A stretch of DNA of 64,000 bases from positions 10,085,172 through 10,149,171 of the forward strand of contig JAEMBT020000008.1 in NCBI GenBank assembly GCA_018873245.2, written 5' to 3'. The translations under genes and the position numbers were made by a program. This DNA is from Archegozetes longisetosus. Taxonomy: Eukaryota > Arthropoda > Arachnida > Sarcoptiformes > Trhypochthoniidae. Below, one piece after another: positions 45,376 to 58,762 of this stretch. How positions within the stretch are numbered: position 1 is the stretch's first letter; each line of letters starts with the position of its first letter. The notes below the pieces were generated by a model, which saw nothing but the letters and a program-made list of their open reading frames with translations, had not been told where the DNA came from and did no database searches.

Positions 45376-46747
45376 ATGCAATACATATAGAAAAGGTCTC
45401 AACTATTAATTCGGTCTATAGTATGAGAGCACGTGATAACTGGTATATAACTCTTATGTGTTTCAATACTATATTCTATTTCTCTTAGTGCTACTTAGCG
45501 TGTCAAATCACTAACCTAACCATAAACTAACTTGATTTAATTAATTACATTATCACTTTATTAAGTTGAATTAGTTGTGATTAGGTTAGAGATTCGATGC
45601 GCGCATTGATGCTAAATATTGAAACACATAGCAGTCATATACCAGTTAAAACACTCACTTTATAATTACAAGCCAAACATCTACCGAAAGTCTCTAAATT
45701 CAAATAGCTTTTTTCGCGCAGTTTTTGAAAACTTTGATTCTTATTTCAAAAATCGATTAAATTCTTCTCCAATATTGATTTTTCAAAAGTCTATTAAATT
45801 TCAATCTTTTTTTACCATTAAGTGAAACCTTATCCGATCTATAATTAAGTTATATTTCTTTTTGAGACTAGAGAAAGCCTTTTTTGACCAAATTTAAGAT
45901 TTTCATTGGAGATAAAAGTGTTGAAAATATAGTGAACGCTGTTTAAGTTTAAAAAGATTTTTCAAAATTTTGTTAAGAATACTTAACAAAATTTTGATTA
46001 TCGATAAGTTAATAAAAGTTGTTTCTTAAATACATTCAGAACTAATTGATTTCAACAATAAATAATTGATTTATTCAAGGATTATCTATAAGTGGCGTAC
46101 CTTGTATCTACAAGAGAAAGGGAAATTTTGTTGCGAATAACAGTTACAGTTGTAGAAATATTTTTGTAGAAAATTTCGATCGTTTATATTATAGTAACCT
46201 TCACAAAAATACAATGTTTATTGCATTTCAAGTTTAGTCGAGCTTCTGAACAAAGATTTTTGCCTAAAAACTTTCAGTACTATTTAATACTATATTTGTA
46301 TGGGGCGTTGAGTTTAAAAAAGGTCTAAAATTTGAAAATGAAATAAATAGACTAACTGTCACTTGACCATCCGTACAATGAGGTTGAGTAGAATTCTGCA
46401 AAAATGATTGTAGAAAAACTTGACTCAGTATAGCGTTTTGAGTCAACATTTATTTATTGTTTATCCTTCAAAATCAGCCATTTTTGCTGTAATTGAATTT
46501 CCATTGCATTCGAGATAACAATGAAGAAATTGAAGACATCATTAATAATAAGAATGATAATTCAAATAAACGATAACTAATAAACATTTCGATAATTAAG
46601 CCAACATCTAATTGACTATTAGAACAAGAATTTAAGTCCAATATAAACAAACTTCTTTTTGTTTGTTCTAATTGAAGACAATATTTTCTATTTATTTGAC
46701 AATTATTTCAATTATATTTTGCATCTATTTATTAATTATTGGTAAAC
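45376..46747. promoter_or_regulatory. Divergent intergenic region FDX2/SCAF
   Basis: About 1.4 kb between two opposite start codons; it should carry both promoters. AT-rich. No gene or conserved motif seen. Confidence 0.4.
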
Positions 46748-49700
46748 ATGGAAATCGTTCAACAATTTAACGCTGAAGTGAGACTTGTTTCCAATTTTGA
46801 AGATAGATATTTGCCACCAATTTGTCATTCGTTTTATTTTTCGTTTTTCCGATTGATTTCTCAATTTTTACTGCATTTTTATAATGCGTGCTGTATTGAG
46901 TTTTTAATCTTTAATTATTGTATTTTTTGCGTAATTTTTTATTATACAGTTATCTATTTTTATTTTTATTGTTTTGTAAACTGCTGATTAATTTTGATTT
47001 GTACTTTCAAATTTGAATTGATTTATAAGCTAATTTTGATTTTTTCCATAAATCAATTAGTCGGCTTGTTTTTAATTTTGATAGAAATTAATAATTTTAA
47101 TGAATTTTTTAATTATATTTTAGTTGTCATCCTTGTATGAAGTACGTCCTCCGATATCAAAGGCCAAAATGTCACAAATCACTAGAGTTTCGATGAAAGC
47201 CGTCAAGATGTATAAACATATCGTTCAATCGGTCGAACGATTTATCGTTAAAGTAAGCCTTACGTCAACCAAACTCCAACTCCTAATAATTGCTAACATT
47301 TCTATCTCTTCATTAACTCTAGTGTCGGCCCGAATACAAAATTCCTGGACTTTATGTTATCGATTCGATAGTGCGTCAGTCTAGACATCAGTTCGGTATC
47401 GATAAGGATGTGTATGCGGCACGATTTGCCCGTAATTTTCCGTCAACTTTTCAAAATTTATTCTTAACATGTCCGCCAGACGACAAAGTATGACATTTTA
47501 GTTTGAATTTCTTTGAAAGTACTGAAAATGCATTTCTTACATTTTTTCAGCCAAAAATTGTTAGAGTTTTGAACTTATGGCAAAGAAATAATGTTTTCAC
47601 AGCTGAAACAATACAGCCACTTCTAGATATGGCTAATCCTAACGCAAGTTTGGCCCAGATGAAGTTCGAAGCTGCGTCTCCACCGAATGTGGCTGCTCGG
47701 GACGCAAGTCGTGATAGTAGAGAATCGAATCCTGCACTAAAAGATACTAGCCTCATGTTGCAATTGCAACAACTGGCCAATTCTTTAGGTTATAAATTGT
47801 TTGAATTATTTTATAAAAATATTTTCCAGTTTTAAATTGTATTAAAACTCATTCTACTCTAAGCAAAAGTTAAGGCGTCTAGAAATTAGTTACTTATTTA
47901 ACAGCTAAAAATTTCTCACTATTTCTGCTCTCAATACTGAACGAATTTCTTATTTTATTTAAAGGTTTGGTAAAGTCCGGGAACTCTTCTGACTCACAAC
48001 AAATCGAATCACAAAATACGATAAAATTCAATAAAAAGCTATTAGATTTCGATTACGGGGACGAAGAAGACGAAGATGAGCGCGGAGAGACTCCAACAGA
48101 AGCGGAACCGCCACTAAGAAGTGGGATAGTTGACGACAACAATGTGACGAATCCGTTGGCCTTGAGTATGGCTCAGAATTTGTTGTCAAATCCGGAACTG
48201 TTACAACAGCTGCAACAAATGCAGAAAACAATACAGCAAACAGAATTTTTGAAACTTAGTATTTCCGAACTAGAAAGCCACGCACTAACAGATTTGAATC
48301 AATCGGCCATTAATTCGCAATCAGTCGCTGGTCAACAATTCCTAACGGCTTTTCAATCTCAACAGAATCAAACAGTTGTTGATAATAACAATGATGAGAA
48401 TCGGAAACAAAATGAATTAATGAATAGTTTTGAAAATTTGGAACAAAAACTTAATAACAATAATATAAATCAGAATATGAGTAATGAGAATAGTTTTCAA
48501 TACTTGCAAAACGCGAATACTTTCGATCCGCAATTGCGCGCCAACAATGATCTAAATTTTGCGCTAAATAATAGCTCATTAGATGCGCAACAATACCATC
48601 ATCAGCAACAGCCACAATCGTTTCATCAACAGTACCATCAGGAGGTCAGCGAAAGGTCAGGTTCGCAATCGCCGCGCTCGAGATCTCCGCGAAGATCACG
48701 ATTTAATAGATATCGTGAAAGATCTCGTTCGCGATCACCGCGTAATCGGAGAGATAGAGATCGAGATTCAAGGCGTTCATATCGTTCGCGATCTCGATCT
48801 CCGCGCAATTCCAGATTCAGTGATTCACGTAATGATAGGTCGCGTTCACCACAGAGTTATGAACGCGAACGAGAACGTGAACGAAGAAGAAAAGGCTTAC
48901 CACCTCTCAGAAAGGGTTGTCTCACTATTTGTAGTACAACTTTATGGTTAGGACATGTTCCCAAACTTGTATCTGAGGCTGATCTCAGCGATACTTTTGG
49001 CGAATTTGGAGCTATCAATAGCATTGATGTAATCACTAGTTCTTATTCGTTGATTTTATTCTTTGAGTTGACCTTCGATTGAGTTATTTTTTGAAAACAA
49101 ATCTTTTTTGTCATATTTATTCTTCGAGTGGCTTTGGTTTCCGCAAACTCTACAGAAAAGTATTTTTTGATAAGCCCTATAATTAGCGCAACGATTGTAC
49201 GAATCAGTGACTGGTTAATTGGGTTAAGAGGGAACAGATCATTCCTAAAATAAATATGACAAAAATAGTTCTTTAACTAGTTATCTATGATTTTGACAGT
49301 GTTTAAAGACTTGTTTCTCTTAATTATAATAACAGTTAATTCCTTCGCGAGGATGTGCTTATGTTTGTATGAACAGACGTCAAGACGCGGCTAAAGCACT
49401 GAACAGTTTACGGAATATGAAACTTCACGGAAGTCTTATTAAAGTATAGATAATTGTATTTAAGAAAACACTTTGACTAATAATTTTTTTTGAATGAATA
49501 GATGGCTTGGGCTCCTGGCAAAGGTATGAAAGGCAAAGAGTTTAAGGACTATTGGGAAGCAGACGAAGGGGCCAGTTATATACCATATAATAAACTACCA
49601 GAAGAAGTAGACTAGACTTGTTAGAAGAAGGAGGAACTATTGATGACGACACTGTTCCTGAAAAATTACAAGGTTTATATTTTAATCTATTGACTCCTTT

Positions 49701-51579
49701 TCAAACTTGTCATAACTTCGTATCAATTTTTAGAACTGCGTAAAAGAAAGAATAAAGAAAAAGAAGAACAGGAAAGAGAAGCAGCCGCGGCTTTGATGGC
49801 CAGAGCGGCACTCATTCCAATGCCAATGGTTCAGATCCCAAACTCTACATTCGGTGTGACCGGTAATCGAATCAAAACTTAACAGATTGTGAACGAAACA
49901 TTAAAACTATTTGTAATTACAGGTCTAGTAATGCCACCAAATATGATAATACCACAAACAGGTCAGACACCAGTTATATCACTTCAGTCATCAACTGATG
50001 CATCGATGTTGTCGACGGTCACGACAACCAGTTTTCCACAAATGCCGACATCTTTAATACCGGTCGCAACTAATGACGAAAGTATTATTAGTAACAAATC
50101 GTCTGAACAAATGAATTTGAGTTCAGACAGCATTCAAAACAATGACTCGAAGACTGATTCCAACATAACATCGAACACAAGCGGTCCATTACTTCCTCCA
50201 CCATTACCTCCATTTCAGCCGCCGTTGGGAATACCTCCACTGCCACCCATTATTGGTGGTCAAATTGGTGGTCAACCGCCACCAAGGATGCCATGGCTTA
50301 GTGCCCCTCCCCCTCCAATAATTCCCTCAAATCGAATGCCAGGTCTTAAAAATTATGTTAATCTTTAAATGAACTGATTTTGCTTCCTATCAATCAAACA
50401 GTTGATCAAATTTTTCTTCTTAATTCTTAGTCTTTTCTATCAATAATTAAATAATCAAAATTTATTTGTTTTTTCTGAATGACAGTAAGCACTGGTGTCT
50501 CTCATAGACCACCACTACTACCACTCTCTTCTTCATCGACATCGACCACCAGCACAACAATCACATCATTCAGACCTGAAGATATTCCTCCGCGACCATC
50601 AATCGCTAAGCCAGAAGAGAGACCACCGCTGATCGCAACTCTACCGCCATTACCGATACCTCACGACGACTTGACGCCGCGATTGCATTCAGAGAGAAAC
50701 TTTTCATCACGTGATCGTTTCCGACCAAATCTGGACAGACCTGAATTAGAGAGAACTCATTCTAATGACGATCCTTTCGCTCCATCTGTTTATGAATTAA
50801 GAGCTATGGAAAGGAATTCAATGATCAGACCTCCGATCCCGCATCAAATGCCTTCCAGTATTAATCAATTCTTTATTTGTTAAAAATTTTTAATTAGACT
50901 TTTAGTTAACTAAAACTGAATACCAATACATGATTTCACAAGTGATTCGTCTTATTATTTCAATTTGTGTTTGGACTTCTATCCAATAGAAGTGTTATTT
51001 TATTTATGATTAATAACTTATTACCTCTAAATTAAAGGTCGATCGGGACTGATGCAAATGCCGCCAAATATGAACGAAAGATTTGCTTTTGAGAGACCTC
51101 AGCGACAATATCATCCGAGACATCACAACATAAGGCCTAATTTTGATCATAACAATAGACATAATTATGATCGACACGGAAATCATCAGCAGAATAGGGG
51201 TTCGGGTCGTGACCAATATTCAAATCGTGCGAATTTCAATCGGAGAGATCGACCCTCGAGATGGAAATCAGATGACAGACGAGAATTTAATAGAAATAGT
51301 AACAGAAATGATAGTAATAGTGATTATAGTAATCAATCGTTTAACAAACCTTATGACAAACAGTCAGATCGACAACAGAGTGACGATCAAAACAATGATT
51401 CGTTTAATAATAGTGTGATTAATAATAATAATAATTCATTCATTGACTCATCAGTTGCAGAATCTGATAATAACGTCCCCGAAATGTGTGACATTAATAC
51501 TAATTCTAATATTGATAGTAATAATCAGAATATTAGTGAAAATAATCTGACTTTCGACCGAATAGAAACCGACACATGA
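46748..51579 (+). CDS. SR-related CTD-associated factor SCAF4/SCAF8-like (one frame break)
   Basis: Nuclear protein that binds the phosphorylated RNA polymerase II C-terminal domain and prevents premature polyadenylation. Eleven exons: 46748-46777, 47124-47252, 47323-47487, 47551-47788, 47965-49028, 49336-49443, 49502-49672, 49734-49862, 49923-50342, 50486-50857, 51038-51579. Exons 1-4 encode the CTD-interacting domain (VRPPISKAKMSQITR, YVIDSIVRQSRHQFG, VRVLNLWQRNNVF). Exon 5 is Gln/Asn-rich, then an RS domain (RSRSRSPRNRR type), then the RRM with RNP2-like LWLGHV. Exon 6 has RNP1-like GCAYVCM. Later exons are Pro-rich, and the last is Arg/Asn-rich. Lengths sum to 3368 nt. One base is missing in exon 7 near 49610-49615, where the frame meets a TAG before continuing as DLLEEGGTIDDDTVP. 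With it, 1122 residues. Probably an assembly error. The start is MEIVQQFNAE, not the in-frame TTG or ATG-like codon upstream. Confidence 0.93.
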
Positions 51580-52233
51580 TTTGAAAGATAAGTCATTTTA
51601 ATATCTGTTTTGACTCTTTGTCCACTTCTATACAAAACCACTTAATTTAACATTTAATTTATGAGTTTTTTTTAACAAATACTTTCAAACCTGAATTTGT
51701 ATATAAATGAAGTAAAACTTTTGGTTTTGTCTCGTCATCTCTTCGTAAATATTATATATATTTTACAATTTTTAGTTCGCAATAATGTTATTATTATTGA
51801 TAAAAATATGAGTAAGCGATTAATTTTAAATTGTAATCAATTTCATTAGCAATTAATTCAAATTAAAATCAATTTAAATCAAACCTTCACTTCTTGGAAA
51901 TGTTATTTCAGCTCATTCTAAGCCTTTGGGCAGTTCTCATTTAGTTTTTATTTGATATTCAGGTCAAGACTTTTATAATCCAATCGATTCATTAGATTTT
52001 AATCAAATTTATCACAACTTAAAAAATTATGAATAGAAAAGACTGTTTTTACGAAGTTTTATTGTAAAGAAATTATAAAACAGGCATCAAATTGGTTGAA
52101 AAACTTAACAAACTCCGAATTGAGATGAAGTGATTGAAAAATAACTGATAAAAAATTTTCATTTCATTCATAATCTAATATTTTTGAAAAAATGTTTAGA
52201 AATATGATTCTTATTCGAAGTATTATATAAGAA
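51580..52233. other. Intergenic region between SCAF and SOD
   Basis: Convergent 3' ends, about 650 bp, AT-rich. No gene seen. Confidence 0.5.
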
Positions 52234-54569
52234 TTAAACTTTAGCCCAACCAATAACACCACACGCAACACGTCCGCCAGCATTGCCGGTAGTTTTACTC
52301 GTTTCATGTCCGCCACGACCCAGATCATCGACTTTCTCGTGAACCTAATATTCAAATCACGATTTATTCCATAGAAAAACATTTAATATAACAAATGATC
52401 ATCACTTGAAAAAGTGAAATAACTAACCACAACACCTCTTCCAATAATAGAATTGCTTCCATAGAGTGACAAGAAGTAGTCTTGAATGTCAACCTCTGCT
52501 TCCCCATTTTCGTTAGCTATGATGTTACCCAAATCGCCGACATGTCTATTGTACTCATCAGGAGATCCGTGTTCTCTCTTATAAGGATTGAAATGTCCGC
52601 CAGTGCTTGTACACGAATCAGTCAAATCTCCGAATTGGTGCACATGAAAGCCATGATAGCCTGGAGTTAAACCACTTATTCTACCGAATACGCGAACTAC
52701 ATCGCCCTTTCATTAAGAAAAATACGTTAAAAATGTTTGTTATTTTAATTTGTCACAATTAGGGAAAAGTCAATTTTAAACTCATTTCTATCGCATAAAA
52801 GTTTTGATAATCACTTTATATCAATTGGAAACAATGAAGTTGTGAACATATTTTATAAAGCTTTAGTCACTCATGTCAAATTAAAAATAGGTGTCAAATG
52901 TCTTACGCTAACATTTAGTGCACTTTTAATATATGAGTTAAAAATAAGTTGTTTCTTATTTTTCTCAAACTAAAGCTTTGTTTTTATACTGTATTTCAGT
53001 TGTATAAAGTGTAATTCCTCAACACTAAGACTCAACCATCAGGTACACCTTAACCACTGTCTCCTTTATATTTATCTTCAATACCGTCGATGAAGTGAGC
53101 GTAATGTTCAAAGTTCTCGATAACAAACTTTAGAGTTTAGTCTTTACTCTTTTGTTTTACAGTAATTGGTAGATATTTGACTCAAATAATTTAAATGAAT
53201 TTTTGCTGAAAGTAGACTCCGTTCACTTTCATGACTAGACTCGACATATTAATATTTTGTGAGACTGAATCTTGAGTTAAGCCAAAAGTGAGACTGCATT
53301 GATTGGTGTCAGTTTAGCGGAAGTGAGCTTAGCCTAAACTCGATTCTTCAATTGATTTTGTTGTTTCTGAGTTTGTTTGAACGTTTGATTCGTATTCTTA
53401 ACTTAAACTAATCCTATTGAGTGCAAGAAAAGAGCTACAGTCATTCCACCAGAATAATTTAAGCTATTCCGACTTCGGTCAAATCATTACGTCAAAACTT
53501 AACAATTTTCACAATAATTTCTTATAAATATTTCTACAAAATTAACTTTCACTATGTCCTTATTGTTAAAAATGCTTTATAGAGATTGAAGGTTAAGAAA
53601 ATGAGAGATTCGTTTAAACTAACTTCTGCCAAACTGACCCCTACAGCAACACTTCAGATCAATAACAGGTTCTCGTCTTAAGGATTAAGCAAACTTGAAT
53701 CAGGAATTAAACACTTTAAGCCTTCAAATGATTAAGTGGATTAAGGATCACAAAGTTTTAGATTATCTCAAATACAAGTGAATCATTTTGAAAGTTTTCC
53801 TAAATATTTCTAAATTGGTATTTTTGAGAATAGTTTTCGAATGATTGAAAAGATTGTTGAGAGAAACTTATTTTATATTACTGAGTGTTTGCATTTATTT
53901 TAAACATTTATAAAATCGTTATAAGACTCCCCCTGATGCTCACAATATTAAATTTGATATCATTTTAAACCTTATCAATAAATCTATCATTTGATAAAAT
54001 AAAAATTAAACAAAACAAACGACATGCTGAAGATACTGGATTTGAAGATACTGGATTCCGGAGTTGAACTAATTGTTAAGATACTTTTCAGTGAAAAATA
54101 TATCCAAAAAGATTATAAATATCTTAAAATACAAAGAAATTAGTGTATGCCGTGCAACAACTTATAATATTATTCATAATCATGGAATTAAATGTAAGAC
54201 ATTGTCGAAAAATCACGAAATACCGAAAGTCGTTAAGAGACGTCGAGTACGAACTAAAGAAACCATTGAAAAAGTGCACTACTTGTTTGCGATTTGAGTA
54301 CCTGACCCAAAACCGCATCAAAGTTATTCATAAAAACTAACATATCATTCAATGTGAAACTACTAAAAAATACATACGTTTTGCTCAAAATGAATTACAC
54401 CACTGACTGACTTTCCATTGAGGACAACAACAGCTCTTGAGGGAACGTATTGTGGAGAAATCAATCGTCTTGATGGCAATTGAGGCGACTGATGACTAAA
54501 TGAGAAACGTTGTGATAATGCTATTGATAGTAAACTAACCAAAACTGTTATAACGGACAAAAGACTCAT
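52234..54569 (-). CDS. Extracellular Cu/Zn superoxide dismutase
   Basis: Converts superoxide to oxygen and hydrogen peroxide; the signal peptide indicates secretion. Three exons on the minus strand: 54378-54569, 52428-52706, 52234-52344; 582 nt, 193 residues. The start is the ATG at 54569; [19 protein letters not shown] is a clear signal peptide. Copper ligands: HGFHVH gives two, then His in [12 protein letters not shown] (bridging) and His in [11 protein letters not shown]. Zinc ligands: the bridging His, His of REHG, and His and Asp of NRHVGDLGN. The Cys pair of the family disulphide (DSCTSTGG and VACGVIGWA) and the active-site Arg near the C-terminus (GGRVACG) are present. The C-terminus IGWAKV is complete. 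Intron 1 is 1.67 kb and holds a transposase fragment. It converges with the SCAF gene. Confidence 0.95.
54056..54330 (+). mobile_element. Fragment of a Tc1/mariner-type transposase (DNA-binding part)
   Basis: Lies inside SOD intron 1, opposite to that gene. The plus strand reads [31 protein letters not shown] and then [17 protein letters not shown]. This has the spacing of a transposase N-terminal helix-turn-helix region with an AT-hook-like basic stretch. No DDE domain or terminal repeats seen. A short relic; family level only. Confidence 0.4.
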
Positions 54570-55770
54570 TTTAGCTATCCTTAAAATCAAACGATAAGAA
54601 TATTTTGATTTGAAATCTGATCACTTTCTAGAAGTTTATGTCTCGAATGCGAAACAACTTTTCAAAGTTGTCGAACAAGAATTTTATCTTAAGTTTTGAA
54701 AGTAAAAGTACTATTTCTATAATTTATTAGAAAGTTTGACCTCAATTCACAGAAATCTCTGTCTGAACGAAAAGAGGGACACCAATTAATGATTAGTAAA
54801 CATTCGCACTAAAGGGGTAATTATGAGATGGAAAATTAAAATATTTGCATTATTTTAAGCATAAGCTAACTATCGATAGATTCAATGCTAAACTAATTAC
54901 AGCCTTCTTTATAAACCTTCGTTCAATTATTTATGAACTTTAGATAAACGGCATTTTAAACGGAAATCACTTGAAAATAGGAAAATGAAAAATAAATTGA
55001 ATGATAGGATTATGAAACGACATGCCAGAGATTTTTTTAACATGAAAGTCAATTTTTGTCACAATAAAAGAGCGCATACTCTGCCACAGCTAAACATGAT
55101 TCATTTAAAACTTTTAAACTAATTAATTAAAATGATTCCCTTATGAATAAAGAATGTGTTTAAAAGCTCAGATATATCATTGATGATCCTATCCTTTAAA
55201 TAAGAAATTTCAAACTAAAATTTAAGTCTATCATAATTTGAATAGATTACGTCACTTCTCAAAACTTTCTTCGTTAATTTACATAAATATGTCATTAAAT
55301 GACAATTAGAGTAAAGATATTTTTGTGCAGAAAAACGAGATTTAAAAGAGTACACGATGACTGAGATGCGCATTCAATTTTTTTGTAAACGCATTCAATT
55401 TTTGATTAGAATTCAAGTCAAGTCATATTTAGGCAACTTAATGTATAGTGAAACTGAATATAAGTTTCAAAACAATTCTCTTCAATAACTTTTAGCTATA
55501 CTTTCGAGCAATAGAATCAGATCAGTTTTTTGAACTCGTTCTGGATATAAATTTTTTTATAGCATATGGTATGGCATTCAATCTATTTTCTGGTTATTAG
55601 TTTGTAATTACACGAATGAGCATTTGATAAGTCTGAAATTTTATAAGTTTAAGATCAGTCTGTCTCACCAAAAACCATAAATAATATTCCGCGAAAATTT
55701 TGAAAGATAAAACAGGACAAACTTTACACTTCTGTAACACTTAAGAGGAGTTTCCAAAAATTTCTTTCTA
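54570..55770. other. Intergenic DNA, includes dispersed repeat
   Basis: The upstream region of the SOD gene. No coding frame. It holds repeat copy 2, listed separately. Confidence 0.5.
55041..55203 (+). repeat. Dispersed repeat, copy 2
   Basis: Matches the repeat at 5421-5800 in two blocks (55041-55095 and 55131-55203), in the same order and orientation. The spacer is shorter here, about 60 bp instead of about 280 bp. Confidence 0.55.
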
Positions 55771-56680
55771 TCAGGGGCTGAGTTAAGTATCCGGACTATC
55801 ATATTACAGAGATTACAAGAGTAGTAAACATGTTTATGAAATATTATTGCGCATTAGAGTAAAATATACTAGATGATGTGGTTGTTTGTAATTTAAACAC
55901 TTTTAACTATTTAATATGCGAGCAAAACATTAAATTCACGCTCATATTTGTACTGGACATATCGAAAAATACAACATTAACCATGGAATGCTAGATAAAA
56001 TTATAGCCATGGCTCAAATACGATGACCCTAAGGATTACTGGGCAGCTCGCCAATATTGCCTCCCTGAAGAACCACCGTAAGAATATCTCGATTTGAAAA
56101 ATCATAAACTGGAGATAATGCTAGCACTCGTAATTTGTATCCCAGGCCTACAAAAGTAAGAGCAACAATACAACATTAGAAGCAGATGATGATAGTGGCC
56201 TTTCATAAAAATCGGGTGTTAGGTCACAGAATTTTAGCCAGAAATACAAATGTCAACTTTGAAATTTATCTTGATATTTTGAGTCAAGTAATACTCCCAG
56301 CAATAAAACGACTAAGGATTCATAGACCAATAATACTCCATGACAACACAAGACCCCATAAAAATTTGAAAGTTGAAGAATTTTTTGTGAGACATCGATG
56401 GGAGGAATTGAAACACCCGCCTTATAGCTCTGAAGCCGTGCGATTACGATGGCATATATAGAATAGAGGCCTAATAAAGATAGAAGATTCAATACTCCGG
56501 ATGAACCCGAAATGGCTTATAAGGAAGTTATAGATGAAATAAATCTGAATAGTTCCGCCACTGGCACTGGGCGCCTCCCACAGACTGAGGGCGAATATAT
56601 TCACTAATCATTTGTTAAAATTTTAGTTCAATTAAATATCTTTAAAGATATGATAGTCCGGATACTTAACTCAACCCTGA
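55771..56680 (+). mobile_element. Mariner-like transposon with matching TIRs, internally deleted
   Basis: Ends are inverted copies over about 34 bp. The left has gagttaagtatccggactat at 55780, and its complement lies near 56654-56673. A TA flanks both ends, giving 910 bp. The plus strand encodes a transposase fragment: PKDYWAARQY, FHKNRVLGHRILARNT, LPAIKRLRIHRPIIL, then the catalytic Asp in HDNTRPH and RWEELKHPPYS. The frame then changes once, and PCDYDGIYRIE carries the last catalytic Asp; EVIDEINLNSSATG follows. This is the mariner/IS630 type with HPPYSPDLSPCDYDGI. The helix-turn-helix N-terminus is missing (family length about 1.2-1.3 kb). The near-perfect ends and mostly open frame suggest a moderately young copy. 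Confidence 0.9.
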
Positions 56681-58375
56681 TAATTATAGAGCTTATTTAT
56701 CGATAGTTTTAGAAAAGCTAATTAATTGAGTGATTTTTGATTCAATTTTTATAAATAAAAAACACAATTAATTATAAATTACTTTAAAGCTTATAGAAAT
56801 TTGAGTCATTTTTAACTTAGTATAAACCTTTTCAAACCATTACTAATTGTATGGACACGTTAGTGGAAAAGAGGTTTAACAGCCCATTTCTGGTCACAGT
56901 AGACAATATAATGATCTCAGAGCTACTGTTTGAGGGTCATAAACATACAGCAAATAAGATTCTATATCATATGGCAGTATTTCATGCGAACAAAGTAAGA
57001 GCACATAAAACATGATTCCAGTCACTTTTATGTTGTCTCATCTTATGGTCAAACATATTCAGATCAGGCATAAGGTTACTGGAAGTGTTGGACACAAAGT
57101 CAAGCATAACTTGTATTGAGTCATATTTTGAAAGTTGCTGAAGGAGTCACCAGCTGTGTTATAGGTCATTGACAAATAGATGGAACACTGTTTTGGAACT
57201 TTGATCTATCACATGAAGAAATGCAGAGATAGTTGCAGAAGATAGTTCTACCGCGAATATTGCTGCTTCAGGTTTACTAAAATTGCATTAATTCAAGAGT
57301 GACCATAAATAATCAAAGGCTGCAATAGAATAACGTAATTATTATTCTCTGATAAATATTTTACTGACCCTAAAAGCCAGTGAACGAACACCTCTAAAGC
57401 TAGAGGCCTTTGTCATTTTTATGTAATCGATTGAGTGTTTTGTTTTTGTGGTAATGTTTTTCCATTGATTATAAAGTTTTTATTAAGTTTTATTATTTGT
57501 TAAAACCTCTGCTCCGAGGTGTTATACACTTGCCTTTGGATTAATAATTGGGATAATGCAAAACGTCAGTATAGATTTACTCTATTTATTTTCAACTGAA
57601 CTGCTGATTATAAAATGAATGATTTGAATAGTTCTAATATTTGATGACTATTACTTTGCTGAACCTAATTCTTATTATATATCAAACGATTAAATATAAA
57701 ATAAACAAAACTCAGTTCGAGAATTAGTTATTCAATGCAAGAATTTTTATTATGATAACTGTTTTATTAATTCGGTTAAAAACGTATAGTCAGTTCCAAT
57801 ATATATTATATAAGTTTTGAGTTAAACGTGAAACTTAAAGACTGCTTATGTTAAGTATGCTGATTTGGAGTACTATTCTAGTTCTCTTAAAGAATGTAAT
57901 TCAAGTAAAACTTCAGATCAATTTTGGATTAAATGCGTTGTTGCACTATCTTTGATTGTGATTATCTTTTTACTAATATTTATATTCTTCTCTTCAACAA
58001 ATTGATCAATCTCGTATCCCATAAATCTTTTCTATTGAATATTTTATCACAATTTGGACGTATTTCGGTAACATTTGATGTCATTTTATGCATTTAATTT
58101 TCATTTTATCACTGCTATACAAGAATCGTTTTCCCAAACGTACTTTGAAGCTGAATAATTACTTAACAATAACTCCCAGACTAAATATCTGATTTTACGT
58201 CATATTGTGTTGACTCTCTAACTTCTGACTCCATGTATTTATCAGTTCCCAGACCTGAGTGTGTGACTAGTTATTAAATCCATGAAAAACAGCTAAACCA
58301 AAAGTAGCTAGCTTAACAAATGTACCATTTGTTGTTCGAATAATTGTGAACTATTAAAGGATTTTGTTTATGTGA
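56681..58375. other. Non-coding, transposon-rich DNA
   Basis: About 56840-57300 looks somewhat coding-like but has stops in all frames I read; possibly an old transposon. A small inverted-repeat element follows at 57378. No gene called. Confidence 0.4.
57378..57531. mobile_element. Possible small pogo-like MITE
   Basis: The left end cagtgaacgaacacctctaa, followed by agctagagg, is roughly mirrored on the right by cctctgctccgaggtgtt. CAGT ends with acctct are usual for pogo/Tigger relatives. The match is imperfect and a TA duplication is not clear. Confidence 0.35.
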
Positions 58376-58762
58376 ATAATTCAGACTTTCGAGTTTTATG
58401 AATACCTCACTCGAAACAATATTGAGATTAAAGAACTTACAGCGAATACTTTTCAAGATATTAATATTGATAGCATTGAAATTAATGCAAAAGTTTACAA
58501 AGGATCAACATATCAACACTCGTACATTTCTTTCTTCTGCACAAACATTTAAGAGTTTATTATAAATGACGATTTTCCACTTAGGATACTAAAATATTCA
58601 TCCAGAATTTTATATCTTGGAATGTTAAAATTTCTGATAAACGCAAAAGTTATTGTAATAGGAGTTAGTTTTATAACAGAAATCCCAGAAAATATCTTCA
58701 AATTTATTAGTGGACCCCAAAGCAAATTAACAATTTTAGCTATCGCTTATAATCCACTATAG
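58376..58762 (+). pseudogene. Leucine-rich-repeat protein pseudogene fragment
   Basis: One frame on the plus strand stays protein-like for about 129 codons with a single internal stop (near 58555). It contains IKELTANTFQDINIDSIEI and, after the stop, FITEIPENIFKFISG and KLTILAIAYNPL. Both fit the LRR pattern LxxIPxxxFxxLxxLxxLxIxxNxL found in many arthropod secreted LRR proteins. A further piece, EKNPLSVLKESLAYTWEKI, lies at about 58925-58985. No start, splice structure or N-terminus seen. Probably the relic of a duplicated LRR gene. The exact subfamily is not determined. Confidence 0.5.

Noticed and set aside
48028-48951. Other-frame ORFs over SCAF exon 5 (Arg/Ile-rich and Ser-rich)
   Set aside because: Shadows of the RS-domain and Gln-rich coding sequence.
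53041-53160. Minus-strand peptide-like text ([20 protein letters not shown]) in SOD intron 1
   Set aside because: Ends in a stop, lacks clear splice sites and does not fit the SOD protein, which is complete without it.
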